This document shows, one piece after another, positions 10,449-19,706 of a stretch of 20,178 bases of DNA. Source of the stretch: Larix sibirica (taxonomy: Eukaryota; Streptophyta; Pinopsida; Pinales; Pinaceae). The stretch covers positions 7,992 to 28,169 of the forward strand of contig NWUY0300037583.1 of the NCBI GenBank assembly GCA_004151065.3. The letters are read 5' to 3'. Made by a program: the position numbers and the translations under genes. Position 1 is the first letter of the stretch. Each line of letters opens with the position of its first letter. The notes beneath the pieces are model-generated. The model did no database searches. It was not told the origin of the DNA and saw only the letters and a program-made list of their open reading frames with translations.

Positions 10449-10770
10449 TTATGGCAATGAAAACACTTTGAGGGCTTCCCCATTTTCCACTATTTGGTCC
10501 TCAACTAACCTTGTAGCTTGATTTGCAAGCATATCCACTATGTTATTGTTGTTCCAACGAATTATGGGGCAATTGGAAGGTGTCCAAGGGATCCAACATG
10601 CTTTGAATTCTCAATTTCATTTGCCCAAGAATTATATTATCACTATGATGCCTTCTTTTTACAAATCCTATTATTAAATAATAATGTCCAAAAATTATGG
10701 CAATCTTAATGTTTATGGAAATTAGGAGGGAGAGACGGAGGCAAGGTGCGTGAATCTCTGCTAGTTGCAT
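10449..10770 (-). pseudogene. Broken retrotransposon RNase H domain
   Basis: The minus frame from 10770 opens with MQLAEIHA, matching the second conserved segment of retroelement RNase H, where Glu follows Ala. About 20 residues on, the beta strand KIAIIFG is followed by HYYLI, where the family has a catalytic Asp after the Gly (codon at 10684-10686 reads His). A helix region and LDPLDTFQLPHN follow, resembling the strand before the last motif. The frame then ends. The frame shifts near 10545-10550, and in the new frame NNIVDMLANQATRL (about 10511-10552) gives the final conserved Asp-x-Leu-Ala segment, ending at a TAA at 10449-10451. Family assignment rests on the order and spacing of these motifs. 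Ty3-type (including the extra RNase H of Tat-like elements) or LINE-type origin cannot be separated here. The lost Asp and the frameshift make it non-functional. Confidence 0.72.
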
Positions 10771-11894
10771 CGAGAGTAATGAGGTGCTCTACAACCTAGT
10801 ATGGGGGAGATGTTGTAATGTAACGTTACCAAACATAAAAATAAAAAAAATTAGATGTTAGCTTTAAAAAAGAAATAACATGAGTAAAGTTGACGTGTAA
10901 GCTATAACCCACATCACAAAAGAATAGCATGCTTGCCATCTTAAATTTAAAATTTACAAAAGCTATAAAAAATTAAAACCAACATAGATCCATCTTAAAT
11001 TCGTATCTATCAAGCACGGAGAGGGATCCAATTTNAGATGAAAATCACTTTCTCATAGAATGTCCTAAAGTAAACCTACATTAAAGTGCAATTTCAAAAT
11101 ATTTGCTATAACACTGACCTTCCTAACATTTTAACTCATTATAATTATGGTGATCTAGGACTGCTTCTCTTAAAGTGCTTTAATCACAAAAATAAAATTT
11201 TAAAGAAAACCAAGTGTTCCTTACATTTTTTAAAGTTTGATAAATCAAAGTTTGTCTTAGTGGACTAATAACCATCACCATCATTATATATGGAAAAACA
11301 AATTAAAGAGTAGAGAGAGACTATCAAGTTGTGGTTCAACAACTTGGACCAATCATCATAATGACCCGAATGTTTTATAAGAAGAATGGAAAATATAAGA
11401 TGTTTTCTCAACTCGTTATAGTGTTATAAAAACATCAAGAGATAGTGCTTAAACGTGTAAAGATTATATTGTACTCATCATACACATAATTGGATCAAAA
11501 CCAATCCCATGTATATCTTAAAGTTAACAATATTTTGATTCATTAAACTCTAATCAAACAACAACTCGAAATAATAATTATCACCATAACCCAAATTCAA
11601 TTCCTAATAAGCTTTATCCACACACAATGGAAAGGTCGTTGTGCCTTTATGTCATAACATAGCTTCATTGTTTGTTGTAGCATCCATAGTCTTTTTTGTA
11701 GGAGCCTCCAAACAAATGATTGTAATAGTTGTCGAGCACCCATCTCACAATAAATGCTCGAGAAGAGCTACAAAATTTTTCAGTATATATATTATATAGA
11801 AAAGAATGGTTATAACAAAGTTTGATTGGATGAGAGAATAAAAGGATCATCACAATGGTGTGTAAACATAGAATTTAGTAGATATATTATTATT
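10771..11894. other. No gene recognised; one ambiguous base
   Basis: The sequence is AT-rich with short ORFs on both strands (11086-11268 plus, 11665-11853 minus) that match nothing. On the minus strand the reverse-transcriptase part expected upstream of the RNase H relic is not recognisable, so that relic is a fragment. Position 11035 is an N, the only undetermined base noticed. Apart from the dispersed element at 11242 I see nothing else to annotate. Confidence 0.4.
11242..11287. repeat. Short dispersed element, copy B
   Basis: AAATCAAAGTTTGTCTTAGT then GGACTAATAACCATCACC align to 6503-6553 in the same orientation, about 4.7 kb away. Similarity fades on both sides, so these are not long terminal repeats of one element. 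Both copies end in a CAT-rich tail. Confidence 0.5.
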
Positions 11895-12435
11895 ATTAAG
11901 TATTTTTTATTACAATAGTTTAAAATGATTTGAGAAGGGGTTCAAAGACATAGAAAAGCATAAATTTTATGTGGGAGCCATTTTGTTTAAAAGAGTTAAA
12001 TCACCTATGTACTAATAAGCTGAACTGTTATATCAACTAGTATTGCTTATTATTGTTATTTCATAGATTTGTTAATGTGATCATCATTTCTCTTGCTATA
12101 AATTGGGAATGCATGTCCTCATCCAATTATTAATTTCATCGTGAGGGATTTCTCATTACAATGGCCTAAAATGACTTGTTAGAGAAGCGTTTAAAGACAT
12201 AGAAAAATAGTAATATCATATGGGAGTCATTTTGTTTAAAACATTTGTTTAGAAAAGTTGAAATAGATGGCTAGCCAAACATTGTCCATGGTTTACTTAA
12301 ATCACCTTTGTACTTATAAGTAGAACAGTTACATTAGCTAGCATTGTTTACTCTTGTTATTCCCTAGATGTGTTAATGTGGTCATCATTTCCCACCCATA
12401 AATTGGGATTGCGTGTTTTCATCCAATCACATAAG
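11895..12435. repeat. Tandem duplication of ~246-300 bp with an indel
   Basis: Copy 1 (about 11895-12130) and copy 2 (about 12141-12435) share, in order, ATTACAAT, a TTTAAAGACATAGAAAA-like phrase, GGGAGYCATTTTGTTTAAAA, TTAAATCACCT, GTTAATGTG, TCATCATTTC and ATAAATTGGGA. The offset is 246 bp at the left end (11909 to 12155) and 300 bp at the right end (12098 to 12398). About 54 bases near 12241-12297 are therefore present only in copy 2 or were lost from copy 1. No coding frame is shared. Confidence 0.85.
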
Positions 12436-14305
12436 TTCTCTTTCTTTTGGCACTTTTAAGCTATGAATTGTTTTTATTGCATTTATGTCTTATTATAACT
12501 TCATAAAATTATTATTTGTGTTGAAGGAAGTCATATAGAAGATGTGAGATGTATGCCCTAAAAGGAAGCTTAATGAAAGGGTCAAGATTTTAAAAGCATC
12601 TAGAGCCATTGGAGTTAAAAACACAGCAAAACCACATTCCCTCTATATAATCTACAAGGACCAAATGTCGGAAATGTGTTGTATTATGTAGGTTCCCAAA
12701 GCACAAGGGATCCAAGGGGTGATCACCCCTCTGACTAGGGGGGCATGGGGGGCTAACAAGCTCCGCGCCAAAGGTTTTGGGGATAAAGAAATTTTAAGTC
12801 CATTTTTGTCCATTTTCAGTTTTTCGCCCAACGGTTTTTCGATCCATTGTAAACTAATTTTGGTTTAGGAATTAAGGTTGTGATCTAATATGGGTTAATG
12901 GATTAGGGTTTTGGATGCTATAATATTGTATTGTAAACAAAAAAAAATACAATGAGATAGAGAGTAAACAAGCTCTCAAGTAGGTTGGTTTTCTCAATTA
13001 TGAGTTTCTAAGGTAAATACTTATGTATTGTGTGTGTGAGCCATTGTTAATTCTTGTCTTAGATTATGTTTGGTATTATTTTTCTTACACATGTTTATCA
13101 AACACTTCACAAAAGATCCAAACCAACAAGCATCTTTGGAGTTTTCCCAATTAGTAAATGATGGAAGAACACATGACAAAGATATAATGTTGTAAAATAC
13201 TCCACATATCAATTAAATACAAAAGATAACATCTAACATATCCATCATTCATCATTGATGTTGAACATGTTTCTATAATAGGGTTGATGAATTAAATAAA
13301 TTCCACACCTTCGCAAGAGGATGACACCCTACTTGGACTTGATTGTTTATAGAAACAAGCAAAGATGATTGTAACTATAACCCAAAAGAGAGATTTATTC
13401 ATGTTAATAGACATGTCCCCTAAGGACTAGCAATAACTTTATAAATGATAAAATGTCTTGAAAATATGTTTACTAGTTATCCTACTCTCCTTTTTCATTT
13501 ATTAAGTGCATGTTAGTGTTATACTTAAAATGTGTAGTTATTTTTCAAATAGATAAAATGGGATATAAATTATCTGGAAAATGGATATGTTTACATCGAT
13601 TTCTCACCATAAGTCCAAGTGCCTCAAAAAAATAGGATACAAGGGAAGAGGGTTAATCCAAATGGATATGGTGATATGGAAACCCTTTAGTGAAGTTACT
13701 TCAATCTTTTTATAGACACGCTATAAAAGACCAAGATCATGGTTTATTAATACAAGTAACGAAGCCAAAAGTGATAATATAAAAAAGTATTATAAAAACA
13801 TGTTTATTGTTCACATAATCAAAAGTAAATTATGATTCAAACATGATTGTGTTGTCTATCCATTTGCATGCTTTGAATCATCACACATTATACTTACAAC
13901 ATTCATTAGTGTTATTAATCTATACAAAGGAAATATATTGAATGTAATTCGCCCTCCATATAATGGCAACATTCATCTAGTGTTTTGAAATATCTCAAGT
14001 GTAAGTAGCCTCCATGTAATACTTTATACACATAAACAGAGAACTCCTATAATAAAGAATGAAATTCCAAGTAACTATTCTTAAGATTCAAAAATAAATT
14101 ATAAATCATCCTAATTACTGCATGCTTAAAATTTACACACACTGTCCTTACATCACTCCTAAAAATTAGCCAATTGTACAAAAGAAATAACAAATAATTT
14201 TTCATTGCATTTAATCTGTATACATGCAATGATGCCCAAGAGTCCTATTAAATTCCAAGTTAAAGATTTCAAATGGTTCACAAATACTACACCAATAAAA
14301 AAGGC
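12436..14305. other. Intergenic DNA, no supported gene
   Basis: Short ORFs on both strands (13021-13212 minus, 14047-14229 minus) are unrecognised, and the sequence is AT-rich throughout. Within it, 12640-13000 is somewhat GC-richer and looks like part of an LTR: TGTCGGAAAT near 12666, a G-rich stretch to about 12780, then ATTGTATTGTAAAC and A-rich sequence near 12920-12955. No matching second LTR or target-site duplication was found, so this is only a suggestion. Confidence 0.35.
12715..12730. repeat. 16-bp perfect palindrome
   Basis: AGGGGTGATCACCCCT equals its own reverse complement. It lies at the start of a G-rich patch (AGGGGGGCATGGGGGGC, about 12737-12753) that contrasts with the AT-rich surroundings. 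It may be part of an LTR promoter or simply chance; no protein-binding site is asserted. Confidence 0.8.
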
Positions 14306-14404
14306 TTGGGAATAGCTAAGATACCATGTTGAATCCCTTATAGTGGAGGCATAAAAGGATTGGGAATAGCTACGATACCATGTTGAATCCCTTATAGTGG
14401 AGGC
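14306..14404. repeat. 54-bp tandem duplication
   Basis: TTGGGAATAGCTAAGATACC begins copy 1 at 14306, and TTGGGAATAGCTACGATACC begins copy 2 at 14360. Both continue ATGTTGAATCCCTTATAGTG and end in GAGGC, with one base difference over the shared 45 bases. The very low divergence suggests a recent duplication. Confidence 0.95.
14315..14326 (-). other. Primer-binding-site-like motif of a copia LTR relic
   Basis: Read on the minus strand, the segment gives TGGTATCTTAGC preceded by TTCAACA. Plant Ty1-copia elements typically place TGGTATCAGAGC (complement of the initiator Met tRNA 3' end) just after an LTR ending in CA. Ten of twelve bases match. A second copy lies 54 bases on (14369-14380, reading TGGTATCGTAGC). 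No LTR pair or pol sequence was found, so this is at most a solo-LTR scar. Confidence 0.4.
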
Positions 14405-15594
14405 CTAGATATTTTGTTTGGAGTATAGACATTAAGGAGATGCATAATCTAACACCGTGAAAGAAAGGCATGGCATCATTCTATTACTCTTGATTGTTTC
14501 AAATCCACGTTATTTGGTGAATTCAGTCAGAGTATTTGAGGATTCTATTGGGTTAGATTTCATCAGAGTGATGATTGATGGGAGATTTTTATTGGGTTAG
14601 GGGCAATTAAATTGGATCTCAAAGTTTGAAACTAATTAAAGGCCTACGGATTTTAACAAAAAGCAAGTCAAAAAAGTTTATAATGTTGTGTGTTTGTGCA
14701 TTTGCGATTGTTATTGGATTTCAAATTGGCCAATGCAAGACTCACACCTTTTAAGGTAACACAACCAAACAAATTTGGAGAGACCTGACACAAGATCAAC
14801 CAATATAATATTTATTGCTAATTATTGTTCATTATCCTTAGCTTTATTTACAATCTTACAATGTACTCTTCCATACATCATTAAAATGTACTCTTCAATT
14901 GAAGTTTATTGGTAACAATTATTGTTTTTTCAGCATTTGTAATCACTACAAGAAACAATTGTTTGTGGATTTGTGGAATTAATTATTGGGCTAAGATACC
15001 ATGCTTGCATGGAATCTAATCCATCAAAGTCATCCAAGGATTGGAACTAGCACATCCACATGATATGGCTCGGCTCCTTGCAGAAACAAATCAATCCAAA
15101 AGGGATAAGCATGTAACAAGCACAAAACAAACTTAGGTGAAGAGGATAACACCACCTCACTTTGACCACCCAAGCTACAAGCCCCGCCCCCATTTTTGCA
15201 GATGATGTCCTTTAATTATCTATTGTCTTTTAAATAGAAATACTATGTCGATGGATTTTGAAGTAACCCCCATTTTTCTTGCAAACATAGCATGTGGCTT
15301 TTGAAATATAACCCCTGCAGTTGATTTAGAAAACCTTTTAGTAAGGTCACAAATTTGTTTTCCTCAACTTGTACTTGATCACTGTCAACAGGCCCTTTGA
15401 ACCAGAAACACCCTATTCACACTCCTTGCCTTTCTGAAATAAATCATCAAATATCGCTTTCCCTACCATAGAAGAAGGAAACAAAACATTACCAAAATTC
15501 TTCAGGTTGCATGATTGTAAACCTTTTCCAAGACCATGCTATATTATCTCAACGTTGTACAACTCATTTACTGATAGCATAGAAGAATTTGCCC
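14405..15594. other. Intergenic DNA, possible LTR remnants, no gene
   Basis: No coding frame was recognised. If the primer-binding-site-like motifs at 14315 and 14990 mark minus-strand copia insertions, their LTRs would extend to the right of each motif. I cannot find matching ends or terminal TG/CA pairs with target-site duplications. The short sequence near 15180 (CCCCGCCCCC) is just a C-rich patch. Confidence 0.35.
14990..15001 (-). other. Second primer-binding-site-like motif
   Basis: The minus strand reads TGGTATCTTAGCCCAA, the same variant as at 14315 but with the match extended by a further C of the TGGTATCAGAGCC consensus. The sequence before it on the minus strand ends CAAGCA, consistent with an LTR end in CA. 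Sharing the same two-base deviation with the 14315 site suggests related insertions. It is weak evidence without LTR boundaries. Confidence 0.35.
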
Positions 15595-15720
15595 TTGGTA
15601 TTAAGAACTCCAAAAGAATTCCAAATCGATTATTAGTCTAGAAGCCGAAGGCCAACATTGGTATTAAAAACTCCAAAAGAATTCCAAATTGACTATTAGT
15701 CTAGAAGCTGAAAGCCAACA
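15595..15720. repeat. 63-bp tandem duplication
   Basis: TTGGTATTAAGAACTCCAAA at 15595 and TTGGTATTAAAAACTCCAAA at 15658 begin two copies that share AGAATTCCAAAT, TATTAGTCTAGAAGC and GCCAACATT. Only a handful of bases differ. The minus ORF at 15664-15846 crosses the second copy and is unrecognised. Confidence 0.93.
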
Positions 15721-16695
15721 TTCAGCGATAGATACATTTTTGCCGCTGTTCAAGCATCTGTGCCAAAATTGCAAAGAAGTCGATCTTCGTCCAAATCCAG
15801 ATGGATAACGACAGGAAGCGATAGCATTATATCCATGTGTGGTCACAAATATTAGTTAACGAAACCCAAATACTTATAGGATGTCTTACTCGGGATGAAA
15901 CCTTGACGATCACCACTTGTGACCACTGTCATTCAGAAGAAAGTTGGGTTTAATATGGACATTGGACGTCTAAATCTTACATCATAATGGCTACACGATT
16001 CTGCATTCATTAAACGAGAAAATGTTTAAACATATTTGGAAATGTTTAAACGCTTCTTGGAAGTGTACTAAAAGTTTCCATACAATTTCCGTACATGAAA
16101 TATTTCTTTTCATCTGTGATAATGAGCACCAAGTCAATTCTGGTTCCATAGATTTAAATTATTAAATTAAAAAGATACAACACCCCTTAATATAATACAA
16201 TGTGCTTTACAAGACTCCTAAATGCTATGACAATCGATTGAGCTTATTTATTATTTACCCTTACAGAATCTCCTGTAAATAATAAAGAAGTTCCTAGGGT
16301 TTAGTAATTGGCATTTTGCCTGGAGTGGCCCTCCAAAATCATTTTATAAAATATCTATTTAACCTTTTGTTTTACCAGCAGCAAGCAATGTCAAACAAAA
16401 TCAGTATTTCACATCTAAACTATTTTACAATTGTAGTTTTTGATGAATGCTTTTTTTTAAATGTAGTTTTTTTTAATGAATGCAATATAGTTTTTTATGA
16501 ATGCTTTAAAAAGACATTTCGAGCTAAATTATCCTTTTTGGGTCAATAATCCTCACTTTTATCACTTTTTATCATTTTTGTGGGTCAATAATCCCCCACT
16601 TTCACTGAGGATGGTACGTAACTACTTATAAGACTAGCTATCTGGAAGACCTTTCACTACAAAGCCGTGACTAAGGGTATCTATTCCACCAAATT
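15721..16695. other. Intergenic DNA with minor repeats, no gene
   Basis: Three degenerate TAGTTTTT...ATGAATGC phrases lie at 16434, 16464 and 16488. GGGTCAATAATCC occurs twice about 42 bases apart, near 16540 and 16582. The plus ORF at 16316-16549 crosses these phrases and has no coding character. No promoter or exon was identified. Confidence 0.4.
16248..16285. repeat. AT-rich hairpin
   Basis: TTATTATTTAC (16248-16258) is the reverse complement of GTAAATAATAA (16275-16285), with a 16-base loop. An alternative pairing uses TTACAG (16261-16266) and CTGTAA (16273-16278). It is close to the short MITE-like palindromes common in plant DNA, but no target-site duplication was seen. Confidence 0.65.
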
Positions 16696-16940
16696 CACCC
16701 AAGACTTGCACTTCACCTTATCTGGAAAGAAGTCCACATTAACATGGGAACCATTACCTTTGCAATATTGTGGATTGAAATCCACATTAATATGGGGACC
16801 AGTACCACCCAAGACTTGCACTTCACCTTATCTGGAAAGAAGTCCACATTAACATGGGAACCAGTACCTTTGCAATATTGTGGATTGAAGTCCACACTAA
16901 CATGGGGACCAGTACCTTGCAATATTGTGGAACCAGTATT
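16696..16940. repeat. 110-bp composite tandem repeat
   Basis: CACCCAAGACTTGCACTTCA starts at 16696 and 16806. Each 110-bp unit contains a CTTATCTGGAAAGAAG block and then two internal TCCACATTAACATGGG-type blocks 48 bp apart, each followed by an ACCAGTACC-like phrase. A truncated remnant follows from 16916. Overlapping ORFs on both strands (16667-16852, 16744-16950 plus; 16713-16922 minus) are products of the repeat. Confidence 0.93.
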
Positions 16941-17837
16941 GCAGTGTTAACACGACAGATACCTCAAAAAAAATCAGTAATTGCACTTTCACAGGGGAGT
17001 ACCTCTTGGATTTTGAATTGAACCTGGATCATCATCACAGAATGATCTCCGACATGCCACAAGGCCACAGCCCAACAGATCTCCAAACTTGTACTTCACT
17101 TGCACAATCTTTTTACCTCCACCCCTCTCACAATTATTTAGCCACACAGATTGCAAGGAGCCAGTTCTTCTTTAACCCTGGCATATGACCAGACAATGTA
17201 TGGCAGTTATTTATAGAATCCCATGGCTTATTAGAACCTGGGACACCTAACAAATTCAGTACTTAGATCTGAGACCACAGTATTAACTCAATCAAATATT
17301 CAAATTAATCTGCAAAAAGTGCACACAAGATGGGCTACATTTCTAACATTACTAACAAAATAAAAAATTCAAACTAACATGCAAAAGATGCACACATGAT
17401 GAGCTACATTTCATAGCCTGAAGAAACACTTCGCTTTTATTTCGTGTATTTATTACCGATAATGTATCTCAAAGCTAAATTTCAATACTTTTTCCACAAA
17501 TATCTATTAGATAAAAAGGGCTTCCAAAATTTGGAAAGCACGTAGACTTCTCTCTATAACTAGTAAGTCCGAAAAATGTCAAAATGTGATGTGAACTTCT
17601 CAGAGTACCCAAATGTCCCCGGATCTGTATCTTACAGTGATAATGAACACAGTAATATCCGTGTCACCCCAGATTCTTCATAATTAACACTCTAAGAACC
17701 GAATGTCATAAAAAAAAATATGGTGCAGAATGCATATTGATCAAAAGAAACTGGCCTAAAAATTATTCAGGAAAAATCTGTATCATTCATGTCTTTGGTA
17801 AGATCTTCTCTCCCTCTGGTCAGAGTTTGCATTCATA
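16941..17837. other. 3' flank of the E2 gene
   Basis: The right part, below 17838, should hold the 3' untranslated region of the minus-strand E2 gene. No canonical AATAAA polyadenylation signal stood out; an AATAAT occurs shortly after the stop on the minus strand (near 17760). The plus ORF at 16925-17188 is unrecognised. A 69-bp duplication lies at 17299-17412. Confidence 0.45.
17299..17412. repeat. ~69-bp imperfect tandem duplication
   Basis: GCAAAAAGTGCACACAAGAT at 17312 and GCAAAAGATGCACACATGAT at 17381 sit in two copies. Each is preceded by ATTCAAA and followed by GRGCTACATTTC. The copies have diverged moderately. They lie downstream of the E2 stop codon, possibly beyond its transcript end. 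Confidence 0.85.
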
Positions 17838-18372
17838 TTAGATATCAAGCAGAAGCCTCCGTGGATCCTCAACTATATCCTTGACACGTCGAAGGAAGTA
17901 AACAGCCTCTCTTCCATCAATGAGTCGATGATCATAAGTAAGAGCAATGTACATCATAGGTCTTGCAACAATATTTCCACCAACAACCATGGGGCGATTT
18001 TGGATGGAATGCATTCCCAAAATAGCAGACTGCAAAAAAAAAGGTCTAATCATAAGCTGCCTCGATGAGTTAACAAATAAAAACACCAAAGCAAAAAAAA
18101 TTCAATATGAAAGGAGGATACAATTATTTGCTTCAATTTATAAAGAGATGGGCAATGAAAAGGTGGCCACTGAATACCTGTGGAGGGTTGATAATGGGGG
18201 TGCTCAATAGGCTGCCATAGACACCACCATTTGATATGGTGAAAGTGCCTCCAGCCATTTCATCAATTGATATGGTGCCGCTATTCGCTTTCTTTCCGAG
18301 CAAACTTATTGTTTTTTCTATCTCTGCGAAGTTCAAATGATCTGCATTACGAATGACTGGTACAACAAGCCC
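17838..18372 (-). CDS. Dihydrolipoamide succinyltransferase (2-oxoglutarate dehydrogenase E2), last two exons
   Basis: These exons encode the C-terminal 128 residues of the E2 subunit that transfers succinyl from the lipoyl arm to CoA in the mitochondrial 2-oxoglutarate dehydrogenase complex of the TCA cycle. Exon A (18178-18372, 65 codons) starts [20 protein letters not shown] and contains [20 protein letters not shown] and STPIINPPQ. The terminal exon (17838-18029, 63 residues plus TAA) starts SAILGMHSI and ends DPRRLLLDI. The catalytic-type motif [12 protein letters not shown] is intact, with His at 17928-17930 and Asp at 17916-17918. Both exon joints are phase 0 with GT/AG sites. The family usually has about 460 residues with a transit peptide and lipoyl domain, so roughly 330 residues are missing. 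No upstream exon was found before the window edge. The local sequence [10 protein letters not shown] differs from the common HSIV-xRPMVV. The ISIDEMAGG and [12 protein letters not shown] context favours succinyl- over acetyl-transferase. It is either a real gene with a long intron or a 3' fragment copy. Confidence 0.93.
18030..18177 (-). other. Phase-0 intron of the E2 gene
   Basis: This 148-base intron begins GTATTC after the CAG of PPQ and ends TTTTTTTGCAG before TCT of SAIL. Its long T-run before the acceptor is typical of plant introns. Translated read-through across the donor gives the spurious tail seen after PPQ, so the intron is needed for a continuous family match. Confidence 0.9.
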
Positions 18373-19134
18373 CTACAGGAAATACAACAATCAGAGTTAG
18401 AAACAAAAAAAGGACTGAAGTACATAAAGAAAATGCGATTCATGAGACATGAACTGGACAAGAAGGTATCAACAGCCAAGGAAGACAGGCAATCTGCAAA
18501 GGAAACCATTTTCAGAACAGTAAACTGCTTTGGCCTTTGTAACAGAACTGTGAAAACAGGTTTCAAACTACCTATATGTAAAATAGAAATGAAATTTTCA
18601 TAAGGGTTGAGGAGGGTAAATGCAAAAGTAAAATGATGTTTACTCCTTGTATAATCTATGATTTGACTCATTTATTGAATTTCGCTGCCAAAATAGACAG
18701 CAATGCTCAGTTAACCCATTCAAGTTAGATAATTTATAGGGGTCCCAGGAGAAAAATACAAGCCAAAAAAAGGTGCATATATAGCCATAGGAATTTATGC
18801 TTAAGATCATTTTCCTTACCCATCCCTCTTCACATTAACTCTCGTCTGACAATTAGGTTAAAACTTAAAAGTGAAAGATTACTGTATACATGTATTTAAA
18901 ATAAGAAAAATGCCTATTTAAGAGTAATATTTTGATATTTAATTTTATGTAAATAATGACTGACAAAAGCATTACATATAGAACTCAGACAATTAAGGAT
19001 AATTTTTTGAAGATTTACTAGATATTGATTATTTTAAACTGAATTTGATGCTTGTCAAATTCAACCATGAACTCCAACACGGTGACTCAAACACATACGA
19101 TATGGCATAGATCCAACTCTGCTTACAAAAGAAC

Positions 19135-19160
19135 AGGCACAGCAACCAACGACTGTGCCT
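19135..19160. repeat. Small GC-rich hairpin
   Basis: AGGCACAG (19135-19142) and CTGTGCCT (19153-19160) are perfect inverted repeats around a 10-base loop. The stem stands out from the AT-rich surroundings. It is too short for a typical plant microRNA precursor. Confidence 0.7.
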
Positions 19161-19534
19161 TAATGATGTCAATTGCTAAGGTATATGGACAATTGTAACC
19201 AAAGACAAAGTCTGCTTGCAACCAGTTAGGAAATAGAGCTGAGAAGTCAATTGCATAAAAAATTATAATGGCAATTGCAATCTAGATGATCCAATCAATG
19301 AAAAAGGAAATTGCAATAAGTATCTGTTAGTAGTCAAACTTCAAAGTTGGACTTAGGTTATCAGCATTTAAGTGGTGGGCTTGGTCATAAAACCAGCAGT
19401 CTCCGACTCTCCACACACACAAACAAACCATCATACGGTATGTTTCCATGTCATATTTTAATATTTTATGCATCAACTGTATGCAAATATGAGAAAATGT
19501 GACATTGGCGCACAAGAGCAATGAAAATACTCAC

Positions 19535-19591
19535 ATGCAAGAATGCAAGTATAAATAAGATTGCCACAAATGCATATGGTACGCTCTTCAT
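19535..19591 (-). CDS. Candidate first exon encoding a signal-peptide-like leader
   Basis: An ATG at 19589-19591 opens 19 codons, MKSVPYAFVAILFILAFLH, that look like a secretory signal: a Lys, then a hydrophobic core. The exon is followed exactly in phase 0 by a strong donor, GTGAGT (19529-19534). Such a layout fits small secreted plant proteins whose first exon is only the signal peptide, but no cysteine-rich second exon was found downstream on the minus strand. The next recognisable same-strand coding exon is the E2 exon at 18372, also phase 0. The nearest TATA-like sequence is only about ten bases upstream of the ATG, which argues against this ATG being used with that promoter. It could be chance. 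Confidence 0.25.
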
Positions 19592-19600
19592 TGTATTATA

Positions 19601-19640
19601 TATTTATAGCAGTGATGCAAGTGAACTGCTCCCAGCCAAT
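19601..19640 (-). promoter_or_regulatory. TATA- and CCAAT-like promoter candidate
   Basis: On the minus strand CCATTGG (the CCAAT box reversed, about 19634-19640) lies about 30 bases before TATAAATA (19601-19608), in a locally GC-richer stretch that extends to about 19740 with CACGCG and CCACGG motifs. A start site would be expected near 19570-19575, downstream of the ATG at 19591. The same TATTTATAGCAG could instead be a splice acceptor on the plus strand. Confidence 0.25.
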
Positions 19641-19706
19641 GGAAAACCTGTGACCACCCTGCGTTTCTGGGAGCCGTGGAGTGGATACGAAATGTTACCA
19701 ATATGA
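19612..19706 (+). other. Short coding-like open stretch
   Basis: The plus frame reads DASELLPANGKPVTTLRFWE then PWSGYEMLPI before a TGA. Its third codon positions are more GC-rich than the surroundings, and it follows an AG (TATAGCAG). I do not recognise the sequence. A different plus frame stays open from 19625 to 20044 with no coding character that I can support. It may be an exon of the plus-strand gene suggested at 20052, or promoter DNA of a minus-strand gene. Confidence 0.25.

Noticed and set aside
18333-18671. 112-residue minus ORF upstream of the E2 exon
   Set aside because: It runs through the acceptor in a frame different from E2 and shows no family similarity.
19135-19160. Hairpin as a microRNA precursor
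   Set aside because: The stem is only 8 bp, far shorter than plant precursors.
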